A DNA stretch of 64,000 bases. Source: UBA3478 sp038134285. GTDB taxonomy: Bacteria > Bacteroidota > Bacteroidia > Flavobacteriales > Flavobacteriaceae. The notes beneath the pieces were generated by a model, which was not told the DNA's origin, did not search any database, and saw only the letters and a program-made list of their open reading frames with translations. Shown in pieces: positions 18,156 to 25,888 of this stretch (its first letter is position 1; every line of letters starts with the position of its first letter). Location of the stretch: contig JAYPUW010000003.1 of assembly GCA_038134285.1 (NCBI GenBank), positions 124,001 through 188,000 of the forward strand, given 5' to 3'. Both the position numbers and the translations under genes were made by a program.

Positions 18156-18812
18156 ATGAAACGACATACTTTTACTTCGCTTTTTGCCTTGCTATTGACC
18201 TTAAGTTTAATCGCTCAAGACTACAAAATAGCGGCGCACAATTTTGCCGAAGAAGTTTCAAAATTTGAAGCTTTAACCGTTAAAGAGGGCCCAGTGGTAG
18301 TGTTTACCGGAAGCTCAAGTGTGCGTCTTTACAAAAATCTCGCGGCGCTTTCTGATCAGATCGAAATTTTAAATACGGGTTTTGGCGGATCTACCGCATT
18401 CGGACTCCTCACCTATCTCGAAGAGACGGTGCTGCGCTTCAATCCAAAGCAGGTCTTTATATATGAAGGAGACAACGACATCGCGGCAGGTAGAACAAAC
18501 GCAACCATTATCGCACATTTAAATAGCATCTTTCAACGCATTTGGAGTGCATTGCCTGAAACAGAGATCGTTTTTATTTCGGTGAAACCGAGTCCACTTA
18601 GATGGGATAAACACGAGCAGTACGAGGCCCTAAATGCGGCTGTAGAACGGATTGCTAGCCGCGACAAACGCCTTAGCTATGCCGACGTGTATTCGGTAAT
18701 GCTTGATGGCGATACTGTTCGTGAAGACATTTTCATTCAAGATCGCCTGCACATGAATGAGCAGGGTTATGCGCTGTGGGATGAAGTGATTCGTCCTATG
18801 CTTCTTCAGTAG
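18156..18812 (+). CDS. Secreted SGNH/GDSL-family hydrolase
   Basis: I start at the ATG at 18156 because it begins a clear signal peptide (MKRHTF to LIAQ, about 21 residues), giving 218 residues. The SGNH blocks are visible: TGSSSVRL (nucleophile Ser54), FGGST, EGDNDI for block III, and DRLHMNEQG with the catalytic Asp and His. It is likely a periplasmic or surface esterase or carbohydrate acyl hydrolase. Its 3' end overlaps the convergent ABC ATPase gene by 17 bases. Confidence 0.88.
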   Translation: MKRHTFTSLFALLLTLSLIAQDYKIAAHNFAEEVSKFEALTVKEGPVVVFTGSSSVRLYKNLAALSDQIEILNTGFGGSTAFGLLTYLEETVLRFNPKQVFIYEGDNDIAAGRTNATIIAHLNSIFQRIWSALPETEIVFISVKPSPLRWDKHEQYEALNAAVERIASRDKRLSYADVYSVMLDGDTVREDIFIQDRLHMNEQGYALWDEVIRPMLLQ

Positions 18813-19509
18813 GCTCTTCGCTAAAATAAGAGCGCAGCTGATCGAGTGTGATCTCGCTGGTTCGCGCGTCTTTCACTAAGTTTCCTTTATTGAGGATTAA
18901 AATGCGTTGGCACACTTCGCTCACGTGAAGCAAATCATGTGAAGACACGAGAAGAGACACCCCTTCTTCACTGTTGAAGTGCTTGAGCAGTTTTTGCAAT
19001 TGCATTTGAGCGCGTGGATCGAGATTGGCGAATGGTTCATCGAGAATAACCAGTTTTGGATGCCCTATGAAGGCAGCAGCGATACCGATCTTTTTTTGGT
19101 TCCCCTTTGAGTAATCGCGGATGTACTTTTTACTGCCCAGAATTTCTTCGTTGAAAAAGGGTTTGAAGACTTCTAGAAAAACCTCCATGTCAGGGGCAGA
19201 AACCCCGCGGAGTCCTCCGATGAAGGTGAAATATTCTTCAGGGGTGAGGTATCCGATCAAAAAATTCTCATCTATGAAAGCCGCCGTGTCTGACTTCCAG
19301 GCCTCAGATTGATTCACCTGAACTCCTTGATTTTCAATGAAACCAGTACTGGGCTTTATGAGGTCGAGTAATAGACTGAAAAAGGTGGTTTTTCCTGCTC
19401 CGTTGTTTCCGATAAGGCCAATGATTTCTCCGGCTTGCAGATCGAGTTGATCGATCGATAGAACCGTGGTTCCTGAGTAGGTTTTTGAAAGGTTAAATAC
19501 GGTAATCAT
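18796..19509 (-). CDS. ABC transporter ATP-binding protein
   Basis: The 237-residue ATPase has Walker A GNNGAGKTT, a signature-type YSKGNQKK, Walker B LVILDEP and the switch histidine in SSHD, so it looks fully active, unlike the exporter at 5192. It overlaps the upstream membrane-protein gene as ATGA; together they make a two-gene ABC system. The last residues (EEPTEEA) are encoded antisense to the end of the SGNH hydrolase gene. The cargo is unknown. Confidence 0.92.
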   Translation of the reverse strand: MITVFNLSKTYSGTTVLSIDQLDLQAGEIIGLIGNNGAGKTTFFSLLLDLIKPSTGFIENQGVQVNQSEAWKSDTAAFIDENFLIGYLTPEEYFTFIGGLRGVSAPDMEVFLEVFKPFFNEEILGSKKYIRDYSKGNQKKIGIAAAFIGHPKLVILDEPFANLDPRAQMQLQKLLKHFNSEEGVSLLVSSHDLLHVSEVCQRILILNKGNLVKDARTSEITLDQLRSYFSEEPTEEA

Positions 19510-20972
19510 GAGCGGTAGGCTTTAAGGGTTTGGTATTTTTCCTTTTTGTAAATTGTAATGACACGCATAAAAACCCATGGCTTTAGCGTAAGGCCAATGA
19601 GTGAAATGAAAACAATGCTCCATTTGGCTGTAGTTGTTCCAGCGAGATGGTCGACCAGCGCGAAAAGTCCTACCGGCAGGGCAATTTTCGGCAGGGTAAG
19701 CAAGAGGCTTTTATAGTTAAAGGTGTTCTTATCACCGAAAGCCTTTTTGCTAGAGGTAAGGTCTATCTTGGTTCGCACATAGGCGCCTCCCCATAAAACG
19801 ATTGCGGCATTGACACTCATGTTGTAGAGTGCACCGATGAGTACATAACTGAAGATGTCCCATCCGAAAATGATATACCAGCTAGAGAGTACGGTGGTAA
19901 CCGCTGTGAACACCTGAATCAGGCTATATTTTGATTTGAGGTATTCGACATAGGTTAAGTTTTGCGTCATGAGGATCGAGTAATACGAGCTGTCCCAACT
20001 CGGTACGTACTGCCCGAAACTGAATAAGAATCCGCCCGTCACAAAGATTCCGGCAAAGACACGCCAATAGACACCGTCATAAGCCTGAATGGCCCCGGTA
20101 AAAAAGAGCAAGCCGTAGAAGATGAAAAAGAATCCTGCAAATACTGCCATGCGTGCTCTTTTATTGCGAATAATTAGCGCCAGGTCGTTTTTGAGCAGTA
20201 GACCAAGCTTTCCGAAACGTTCGAAGTATTTCTGATCGATGGCGATTGTCTTCTCGGTCTTTTTTGACAACCCCTTATCGAGATACATCAACCCTCTGAA
20301 ATGAGCGAATGCATAGAAATAGCTTGCCACTGCAATCAAGACAGCGACCGCCACTGGCCACATTGAATCGTGTAAGCTCAAAAAGAGTGGCTGTGTAACT
20401 AAGGTAAAGTCATAGAGTTCAAAATACTGCATGGCGCCTGCTCCAACAACTAGCGATGCGACCCCGATAAATATGGGAGTCTTTTGGTTGATGATAATGT
20501 TCAAGAAGTTATTTGCGAGCAGAAGCACGTATACCCCCAAGGCCCATGACAGTGTCGCTGTAGTTTCATTTCCTTTACTGATCAATACGATGGTCATGGG
20601 GATCAAAAAGAATAGGTGGCTCCAATTGAAAAAAGAGTAGAATGTTTTCAGTAGCGAAAAGTGGACCACTAATCTTTTTGGCAAGGGTTGGTAAAGCAGA
20701 GGCTGTATATCGGTAACGGGCATGGGCTGCAACATGTATCTGAATAAAATATCGAATCCAAAATAGTAGAGCAAGTAGCGGTTGATGACGGCAAACGGCT
20801 CTCCAAGCTCTAACTTCTCAATGATAAAATAGGTGCCAACCCCAAGACTTAAAAAGATCAGAGCAAAATAGAGAATGGCAAAAACGATGAAGATCCGCAT
20901 CCACAAGTTTTGCCTCCATGTAGGAGCCCTGAAAATGCTCTTGAGTTCTAGTCGAAATAGGGTGGCTAACAA
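19506..20972 (-). CDS. DUF5687-like ABC permease membrane protein
   Basis: The 488-residue protein has about 10-12 transmembrane stretches and matches my memory of the Bacteroidota DUF5687 family, which lies beside an ABC ATPase as here. The start codon is TTG (bases 20972-20970); no in-frame ATG gives the family-like start LATLFRLELKSIFRAP. It is the membrane partner of the ATPase at 18796, probably an exporter of unknown cargo. The divergent nitrilase gene begins 66 bases away. Confidence 0.75.
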   Translation of the reverse strand: MLATLFRLELKSIFRAPTWRQNLWMRIFIVFAILYFALIFLSLGVGTYFIIEKLELGEPFAVINRYLLYYFGFDILFRYMLQPMPVTDIQPLLYQPLPKRLVVHFSLLKTFYSFFNWSHLFFLIPMTIVLISKGNETTATLSWALGVYVLLLANNFLNIIINQKTPIFIGVASLVVGAGAMQYFELYDFTLVTQPLFLSLHDSMWPVAVAVLIAVASYFYAFAHFRGLMYLDKGLSKKTEKTIAIDQKYFERFGKLGLLLKNDLALIIRNKRARMAVFAGFFFIFYGLLFFTGAIQAYDGVYWRVFAGIFVTGGFLFSFGQYVPSWDSSYYSILMTQNLTYVEYLKSKYSLIQVFTAVTTVLSSWYIIFGWDIFSYVLIGALYNMSVNAAIVLWGGAYVRTKIDLTSSKKAFGDKNTFNYKSLLLTLPKIALPVGLFALVDHLAGTTTAKWSIVFISLIGLTLKPWVFMRVITIYKKEKYQTLKAYRS

Positions 20973-21038
20973 GGCAGGTTGCTTTTCGGTGCTTCAAAGA
21001 TAATAACTACATTGCCAACGCTTGATGCCTTATTAAAA

Positions 21039-21803
21039 ATGAATCAATTAACCGTCGCCTTAGTTCAAGTCGATCTCGCCTGGAAGGAGCCTGAAGCCAA
21101 TTTTTCTCGAATAGAAAAGTTGCTCGAATCTACTAAAGACACTGATCTGATAATATTGCCTGAGATGTTTGCTACAGGATTCATTATGGATCCGGATGAA
21201 ACCCGTCTCGCTCAAGAAGAGGCGCTTGATTTTATGCAGGAACTAGCAGAGTCGAAAGACGCGATGGTATGCGGGAGTTTAGCGATTGAAGCCTCAAAAA
21301 AGTTCTATAATCGTTTTTACGCTGTTGACCGCCAGGGCATTCAAGTGGTCTACGACAAGCGACATCTCTTTAAACTTGCAGGTGAACATCAGCTTTATGA
21401 GGCGGGCAGTCAAACCGTCAATTTTAGCTGTAAAGGTTTTACAATACGTCCTATCGTTTGTTACGATCTGCGCTTTCCGGTATGGATGCGGCAACACCTT
21501 CCGTACGACCTGCTGCTATGCGTCGCAAATTGGCCTGCCCCTCGCATTCAGGCCTGGGACACCTTGCTAGCCGCTCGAGCCATTGAAAATCAGTGCTATG
21601 CGTTGGGGGTAAATCGGGTGGGATCTGATCCAAATAACAACCACTATTTGGGGCACAGTTCAGTCTATGATGCACTGGGAAATCAACTCGTCTTAACCCG
21701 CAAAGAAGAGGTTATTTCTACTACACTTGATAAATTGTGTATTAATGAGGTACGTCAAAAAATTCCTTATCTCGAAGACCGAGATATATTTGAAATAAAA
21801 TAG
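21039..21803 (+). CDS. Nitrilase-superfamily amidohydrolase (omega-amidase-like)
   Basis: The start at the ATG at 21039 (MNQLTVALVQVDLAW) gives 254 residues, standard for the family; the upstream in-frame start adds an unsupported lead. The Glu-Lys-Cys triad is Glu42 (LPEMF), Lys107 (YDKRH) and Cys141 (IVCYDLRFP). Size and motifs fit the YafV or Nit2-like group, which hydrolyses alpha-ketoglutaramate or deaminated glutathione. It is cytoplasmic and is followed by a separately promoted small gene. Confidence 0.9.
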   Translation: MNQLTVALVQVDLAWKEPEANFSRIEKLLESTKDTDLIILPEMFATGFIMDPDETRLAQEEALDFMQELAESKDAMVCGSLAIEASKKFYNRFYAVDRQGIQVVYDKRHLFKLAGEHQLYEAGSQTVNFSCKGFTIRPIVCYDLRFPVWMRQHLPYDLLLCVANWPAPRIQAWDTLLAARAIENQCYALGVNRVGSDPNNNHYLGHSSVYDALGNQLVLTRKEEVISTTLDKLCINEVRQKIPYLEDRDIFEIK

Positions 21804-21814
21804 TCTGAAAATTC

Positions 21815-21847
21815 TTTGGTGAATTGATCTTTTCGGTAGTATTTTTG
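21815..21847 (+). promoter_or_regulatory. Promoter of the 41-residue ORF
   Basis: TTTG at 21815-21818 and TATTTTTG at 21840-21847 match the Bacteroidota -33 and -7 elements with a 21-base spacer. The following GCGCC and a 23-base gap to the ATG resemble start regions of well expressed flavobacterial genes. Confidence 0.65.
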
Positions 21848-21870
21848 CGCCCCGAAAAATCACTCAAAAA

Positions 21871-21996
21871 ATGACTGTTAAATTACACGAAAATCGCTCT
21901 TCAATCTTAGCCCGTGACACACGCGCAAAGCTTTCTAACAACCCTACTTCTTTGTTGTTCTTGATCGCAGCTAAGTTGATGCGTCGTAAATTCTAA
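21871..21996 (+). CDS. Small basic protein, 41 residues, unknown function
   Basis: The frame runs MTVKLHENRSS to LMRRKF, stop TAA. The protein is basic (Arg/Lys-rich at both ends) with a short hydrophobic stretch SLLFLIAAKL near residues 28-37, and could be a small membrane-associated or nucleic-acid-binding protein. Support comes from a well-formed promoter just upstream, an ATG at a sensible distance, and a four-base stop-to-stop overlap with the SemiSWEET gene, the same arrangement used by other convergent pairs here. I do not recognise the family. Confidence 0.65.
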   Translation: MTVKLHENRSSILARDTRAKLSNNPTSLLFLIAAKLMRRKF

Positions 21997-22277
21997 GACG
22001 CCTCTTTTCTTCTCTGACGCTCTTTAAGGGTGTCTTGAATCTTCATCGTCAAAATCACTGCGTTCAATGCTGAGGTGATGATGTTGGAGTAAATGATCGC
22101 TTTGTCTTGGAGATATATCCCGTGAAATATCCAAAGCGTTGTGCCCGTAAACATAAAGATGTACATAGTGAGGCTTAAGCTTCTAGTGTCACGGGTACGA
22201 ATTACTTTTACTGCTTGAGGCAAGAAGGCTGTGGTGGTAAAAATGGCGGCCAAAGGCCCAAAAGAAAAGTGCTCCAT
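21993..22277 (-). CDS. SemiSWEET-type PQ-loop sugar transporter
   Basis: I choose the ATG at 22277 (MEHFSFGPLAAIF), giving 94 residues, the usual length for bacterial SemiSWEETs; the longer in-frame version adds a non-family lead that would cross the promoter. Three transmembrane helices are seen, with the PQ motif FLPQAVKVIRTRDTRSLS in the first and LWIFHGIYL in the second. The protein forms dimers that pass sugars down their gradient through the inner membrane. A perfect TAnnTTTG element lies upstream. Confidence 0.87.
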   Translation of the reverse strand: MEHFSFGPLAAIFTTTAFLPQAVKVIRTRDTRSLSLTMYIFMFTGTTLWIFHGIYLQDKAIIYSNIITSALNAVILTMKIQDTLKERQRRKEAS

Positions 22278-22312
22278 GGGTTTGAGTGAGCAGTTAACCG
22301 TGCACCTCTTGG

Positions 22313-22320
22313 CAAATATA
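22313..22320 (-). promoter_or_regulatory. -7 element (TATATTTG) of the SemiSWEET gene
   Basis: The minus strand reads TATATTTG followed by GCC, 35 bases before the ATG at 22277, a perfect TAnnTTTG. No TTG is seen at the expected -33 distance. Its position outside the shorter ORF supports the chosen start. Confidence 0.5.
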
Positions 22321-22385
22321 GCAGAAAGATGGTATCGTTTCTCTCGCACCTGCTGTACCTTTAGAAAAAGATTTACGCTTCTTTT

Positions 22386-23279
22386 ATGGTACTTCAGAAG
22401 GCTTCTAAACAGGTTAGATCGGTAACGCTTCGCGTTCGAATCAAAGAGATTCTATTCTTGTTTTTAGGAGTGTGTTCGGCGAGCCTTGGGCTTAAGGGGT
22501 TGCTGCTTCCGAATCATTTTTTAGACGGTGGTGCCATGGGGGTTTCACTGCTCACCCAGTTCTTGACCGACATCAACTTATCCGTACTCATTATTGCGGT
22601 AAATGCACCATTTATATTGATGGGAGCCCGTCAGATTTCGGGGCCCTTTGCCGTTAAAAGTAGCCTCGCGATTATTGCCTTGGCTGCCTTGGTTCATCTC
22701 ATTGAATTTCCAGTAATCACCGAAGACAAACTGCTCATTGCGGTCTTTGGCGGTTTTTTTTTGGGTAGTGGTATCGGACTTTCCATTCGAGGCGGAGCCG
22801 TTATTGACGGAACAGAAGTGCTTGCATTATCGATTAGTCGTCGCACCAGTTTCACGGTTGGTGATTTGATCGGAATCTTCAATGTGATCCTATTCTCGGT
22901 AAGTGCCCTTGTCCTCAGCCTAGAGGTAGCCATGTACTCTATCTTGACCTATATAGTAGCCTCTAAAACGGTTGACTTTATTATCAACGGTATAGAAGAA
23001 TATATCGGGGTGATGATCGTATCTCCTGATTCAGCAGAGATCAAAGATCAGATCATGCATGAAATGGGAAGGGGTGTTACTGCCTTTCGTTCTGATGGAG
23101 GATTCGGGACTAAAGGTCAAAGTCTACCAGATCGTGATGTATTGTTTTGCGTGGTGACCCGTTTAGAGGTGAGTAAACTAATCCTTGAGGTCGAAAAGAT
23201 TGACCCAACCGCATTCGTTATTCAGTATCCGATTCGTGACACAAAAGGCGGAATGATCAAGAAGCGTCCGCTGCATTAG
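22386..23279 (+). CDS. YitT-family membrane protein (DUF161/DUF2179)
   Basis: The 297-residue protein has five or six N-terminal transmembrane helices containing the family segments LGLKGLLLPNHFLDGGAMGVS and GIGLSIRGGAVIDGTEVLA. A soluble C-terminal DUF2179 domain follows (about residues 205-295, MHEMGRGVTAF, LFCVVTRLE). Members are conserved inner-membrane proteins of unsettled transport role. It is divergent from the SemiSWEET gene. Its TAG overlaps the TAA of a small convergent ORF by four bases. Confidence 0.92.
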   Translation: MVLQKASKQVRSVTLRVRIKEILFLFLGVCSASLGLKGLLLPNHFLDGGAMGVSLLTQFLTDINLSVLIIAVNAPFILMGARQISGPFAVKSSLAIIALAALVHLIEFPVITEDKLLIAVFGGFFLGSGIGLSIRGGAVIDGTEVLALSISRRTSFTVGDLIGIFNVILFSVSALVLSLEVAMYSILTYIVASKTVDFIINGIEEYIGVMIVSPDSAEIKDQIMHEMGRGVTAFRSDGGFGTKGQSLPDRDVLFCVVTRLEVSKLILEVEKIDPTAFVIQYPIRDTKGGMIKKRPLH

Positions 23280-23449
23280 GCCTGAGCATCTCTTATTGCC
23301 TTATTCTTACGACGGTAATAGGCCTCTAAGATTTTTTGAAGATCGTCTTTTGAGTAGCGCTTGCCCTGATAGAATAGCGAGTGAACAGCAAGAGTTTTTT
23401 GCTGCTCTACTATTTTGGCAATTTTGATATGTTTTTTCGTTAAAACCAC
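23276..23449 (-). CDS. Candidate small protein, 57 residues, GTG start, unknown function
   Basis: The minus-strand frame starts at GTG (23449-23447), because the frame has a TGA nine bases upstream and no ATG. It encodes a very charged, helical-looking protein (KKHIKIAKIVEQQ, YSKDDLQKILEAYYRRKNK) ending RDAQA. The composition is protein-like, unlike the overlapping 66-residue frame. The stop overlaps the YitT stop by four bases, as for other convergent pairs in this window. No family is recognised. The non-ATG start is the main doubt. Confidence 0.5.
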   Translation of the reverse strand: MVLTKKHIKIAKIVEQQKTLAVHSLFYQGKRYSKDDLQKILEAYYRRKNKAIRDAQA

Positions 23450-23557
23450 TTGCGATCATAAATTTGAGGAATGGAAATAACAATTTTTTCGTTAAATAAA
23501 AAAACATAACTACTTTATATTGAGCTTTATGCTTTTAAATTCCTTGTTTAATGCAGG

Positions 23558-24199
23558 CTAGAATTCACGTCCGGCATTCGCTAAAAACACTAAAGCACCC
23601 CAATAAGTTGAGAGTATAAATACTCCAGAAAATGGGAACGGATGCAAAAAGCCATTGACCCCCAATAAGGTATCAGAAACCATAAAAAGAATGGCGCCTA
23701 GGGCAAGTTGTGAACGCATATTTGATCTTTTTCTCAGGGCAACGCTTACAGCTTGCGCAACCATTACGCTTATAACTAGGGCATAGATTGGAACAACAAT
23801 CTTGAGGATTCCTGTCAATCCATTCCACAGTATATAAACAATCGAGACTAGCGCAACTAGCGAGAAAAGCAAGGCAAAGGGTAAAATCTTGAATCCAAAA
23901 CGATTTTTAATCGCGCGTATAAATAGCAGATGGGCGACCAAGAAGAAGCCAACCCCAACGAGAAAAAGTTGATCCCAAATGAGGGCGATATCGCCCAAGA
24001 GACAAAAGATAAATGCTGTAACCATTTGCGCGCTTAAACGCGACATGCTGCGATTGCTTGAAGCTAAAAAAATGATGGCTAACGTGGTAGCGGCTTTTGC
24101 GAAAGCATAGGGGAGTGTGAGCTCGAAGATTTCTAGAACTATAGCCGTAACGGCCAACGTGAAGATGAGGGCGAAATAAGTTTTTTTCGACTCGTTCAT
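23558..24199 (-). CDS. YhhN/TMEM86-family lysoplasmalogenase-like membrane protein
   Basis: The 213-residue protein has about eight transmembrane helices and the family motifs FCLLGDIAL (about residues 65-73) and GAILFMVSDTLLGVNGF near the C-terminus. Relatives hydrolyse the vinyl-ether bond of lysoplasmalogens, or act as general membrane hydrolases; the conserved aspartates are the proposed catalytic residues. It starts at an ATG and has no close operon partner. The divergent PepSY-like gene begins 128 bases away. Confidence 0.87.
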   Translation of the reverse strand: MNESKKTYFALIFTLAVTAIVLEIFELTLPYAFAKAATTLAIIFLASSNRSMSRLSAQMVTAFIFCLLGDIALIWDQLFLVGVGFFLVAHLLFIRAIKNRFGFKILPFALLFSLVALVSIVYILWNGLTGILKIVVPIYALVISVMVAQAVSVALRKRSNMRSQLALGAILFMVSDTLLGVNGFLHPFPFSGVFILSTYWGALVFLANAGREF

Positions 24200-24327
24200 C
24201 TTTAAAAGTAGTTATAAATCGATAGAATTTTAACATTACTTAAGTGTTTCTAGTGATTTTTTGGGCTACTTTCAGCGCTCAAAGAGTAAGATTTTGAATA
24301 ATCTTCACTGATCCTAAATCAACTGTA

Positions 24328-24837
24328 ATGAGTAGAAAATCACAAGAAAAATTTAGAGAGTTTCACAGGTATTTAGGGTTTTTTCTGGCGGGTATAATGG
24401 CCGTCTATGCCTTTAGTGGTATCGTTCTGACTTTCAGAAATACAGACACCTTCAAAAAGAAGGTGCCGGTAGAAAAGGTAATTGATGCGAATCTAAACGC
24501 AGAAGAATTAGGTGAGGCCTTGGGCATGCGTATTTTTCCTCAAGACCCTGAAGATGGCATTATTGCCTTTAATACTGATGGTAAATATGAGATAGACTCA
24601 GGAAAGGTGTCTTACTCTGAAACCACATATCCTGTCCTTTTAGAGAAAATGAATCGTCTTCATCTGATGAATACCACGAATCCGTTGTTTTGGTTAGCGA
24701 TCTTCTTTGGGCTGGCTTTGATGTTCTTCTCGATCTCGGCATTTTTTATGTTCAATACCGGAGCTCCTATTTATAAGAAAGGTTTATATTTCGCCGTTGC
24801 TGGAGCACTGCTTACCATTGTGCTTCTTATGGTTTAG
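24328..24837 (+). CDS. PepSY-associated transmembrane protein
   Basis: The 169-residue protein starts with EKFREFHRYLGFFLAG and a transmembrane helix ending SGIVLTFRN, typical of PepSY_TM proteins. A periplasmic loop follows, then a second half with RLHLMN and two further helices. It is shorter than full PepSY_TM proteins, which act with iron or heme reductases or as membrane protease regulators; its exact job is unknown. Four bases after its stop begins a small broken membrane ORF, perhaps part of the same transcript. Confidence 0.8.
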   Translation: MSRKSQEKFREFHRYLGFFLAGIMAVYAFSGIVLTFRNTDTFKKKVPVEKVIDANLNAEELGEALGMRIFPQDPEDGIIAFNTDGKYEIDSGKVSYSETTYPVLLEKMNRLHLMNTTNPLFWLAIFFGLALMFFSISAFFMFNTGAPIYKKGLYFAVAGALLTIVLLMV

Positions 24838-24841
24838 CACA

Positions 24842-24997
24842 ATGAAAAAGAAAATCATACTCACACAAGCTCTGCTATGAGCTGCTTCTATTATTGCGGT
24901 AGCCTTAATGCATGTCTCAGGTAAAGGAGATTACTCTTGGCTGATCTTGACAGTGGTTGCTTCAATCGTAATAGGAAATCTTCAAAAGGAGTTGTAA
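24842..24997 (+). pseudogene. Small membrane-protein ORF interrupted by an in-frame TGA
   Basis: Reading from ATG at 24842 gives MKKKIILTQALL, then TGA at 24878-24880, then 38 more open codons AASIIAVALMHVSGKG to NLQKEL with a TAA at 24995. Both halves fit one 51-residue small membrane protein with two helices separated by GKGDYSW. A single nonsense change (for example from CGA or TGG) or a sequencing error would explain it. It lies four bases after the PepSY gene. Translation restart at the internal ATG (codon 23) is possible but would lose the first helix. Confidence 0.6.
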
Positions 24998-25014
24998 TTG
25001 AGCTCTACTATCTT

Positions 25015-25545
25015 ATGAAAAAACGTTTTTCTCTAGTTTTTGGTCTGTTCTCTGCTTTTGTTTTTGCACAAGAAGCGGTGAATCCTGCCATTAAATCCTT
25101 CGGAACCGTATCGACGGTGCCAGCTGCAACGGTGGTCCCTGATCCGACGTTGGAGTATAAGATTGTTGTAGACGTTATGAGTGGAGGCGAAGATCACTCA
25201 GAGGTATTCTTCTCATTGAATAACGTGGCCCGCATGATTAACCTACACGCGATGGCTGGAGTGCCTAAAGAAAAATTAGATGTTGTAGTGGCTATTCACA
25301 ATACAGCAATATGGGCATCTCTAAATGATGAGGCACATCAAGAGCGCTTTGGAGTAAAGAATCCGCATACACTTTTAATTAAAGAGTTGGTTGATTATGG
25401 CGTGAAAATAGTAGTGTGTGGACAATCTCTAGTCAAACGCGAAATACCTAAAGAAATGTTGCTTCCTGGTATCGAAGTGGCTACCTCTGCGCTTACTACA
25501 ATTACCACCTATCAATTGAAAGGCTACTCCCTATTGCGCTTTTAA
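25015..25545 (+). CDS. Secreted DsrE/DsrF-like family protein
   Basis: I choose the ATG at 25015, which begins a signal peptide (MKKRFSLVFGLFSAFVFAQ), rather than an upstream in-frame start that overlaps the broken small ORF. The 176-residue protein has the DsrE-like fold pattern KIVVDVMSGG, LDVVVAIHNTAIW and GVKIVVCGQSL with a single conserved cysteine. Cytoplasmic DsrE proteins carry sulfur; exported ones in Bacteroidota are uncharacterised. A possible role in periplasmic sulfur or redox chemistry is inference. Confidence 0.8.
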   Translation: MKKRFSLVFGLFSAFVFAQEAVNPAIKSFGTVSTVPAATVVPDPTLEYKIVVDVMSGGEDHSEVFFSLNNVARMINLHAMAGVPKEKLDVVVAIHNTAIWASLNDEAHQERFGVKNPHTLLIKELVDYGVKIVVCGQSLVKREIPKEMLLPGIEVATSALTTITTYQLKGYSLLRF

Positions 25546-25888
25546 GTTTTGTTTAGCTTTTTGTGGACTCAGAGGTGTCTTTATGATCCTTTTTTTTGTA
25601 ATTTATGTTCGCGGTTTGTTAACGTTTTGAACCTATCAAAAGTCTAAAACCCTCATAAAAGAAGATATTCTGTAATTTTTTAGATTTCGTCTAGTCATTC
25701 TAAATGAATGTTAAACAGATTGACTTCTTTTTGTGAAATCTTAAAAAAAAATTAGGATACAGCCTTTGTCACTAATGTATTTTTATTAATATTACGTTAA
25801 ATTCAGGCGGAAACTGCAATTAGAGTGTTCTCTTTTTGAGGTTTTTCTTTGTATTAAAACGAACAACTAAACTATTAACTCAAAAATT
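25546..25888. other. 343-base AT-rich intergenic region upstream of susC
   Basis: The stretch is rich in A and T runs and contains no credible ORF. It should carry the SusC promoter, but I find no clean TAnnTTTG with a spaced TTG. The nearest is TTTCTTTG at 25844-25851, with one mismatch, about 38 bases before the ATG. No strong terminator hairpin after the DsrE-like gene was recognised. Confidence 0.5.

Noticed and set aside
23307..23507. 66-residue minus-strand ORF with ATG
   Set aside because: Its composition is not protein-like (NCQNSRAAKNSCC), and the 57-residue frame beside it is better supported.
24878..24880. TGA as selenocysteine codon
   Set aside because: The protein is a small membrane protein with no redox motif and no SECIS-like element was seen after the TGA.
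24937..25014. Upstream in-frame extension of the DsrE-like gene
   Set aside because: It runs through the small interrupted ORF and lacks a signal peptide, while 25015 begins a clean one.
25546..25888. CRISPR leader, sRNA or strong promoter before susC
   Set aside because: No repeats, stable hairpins or clean promoter pair were found; the region is only AT-rich.
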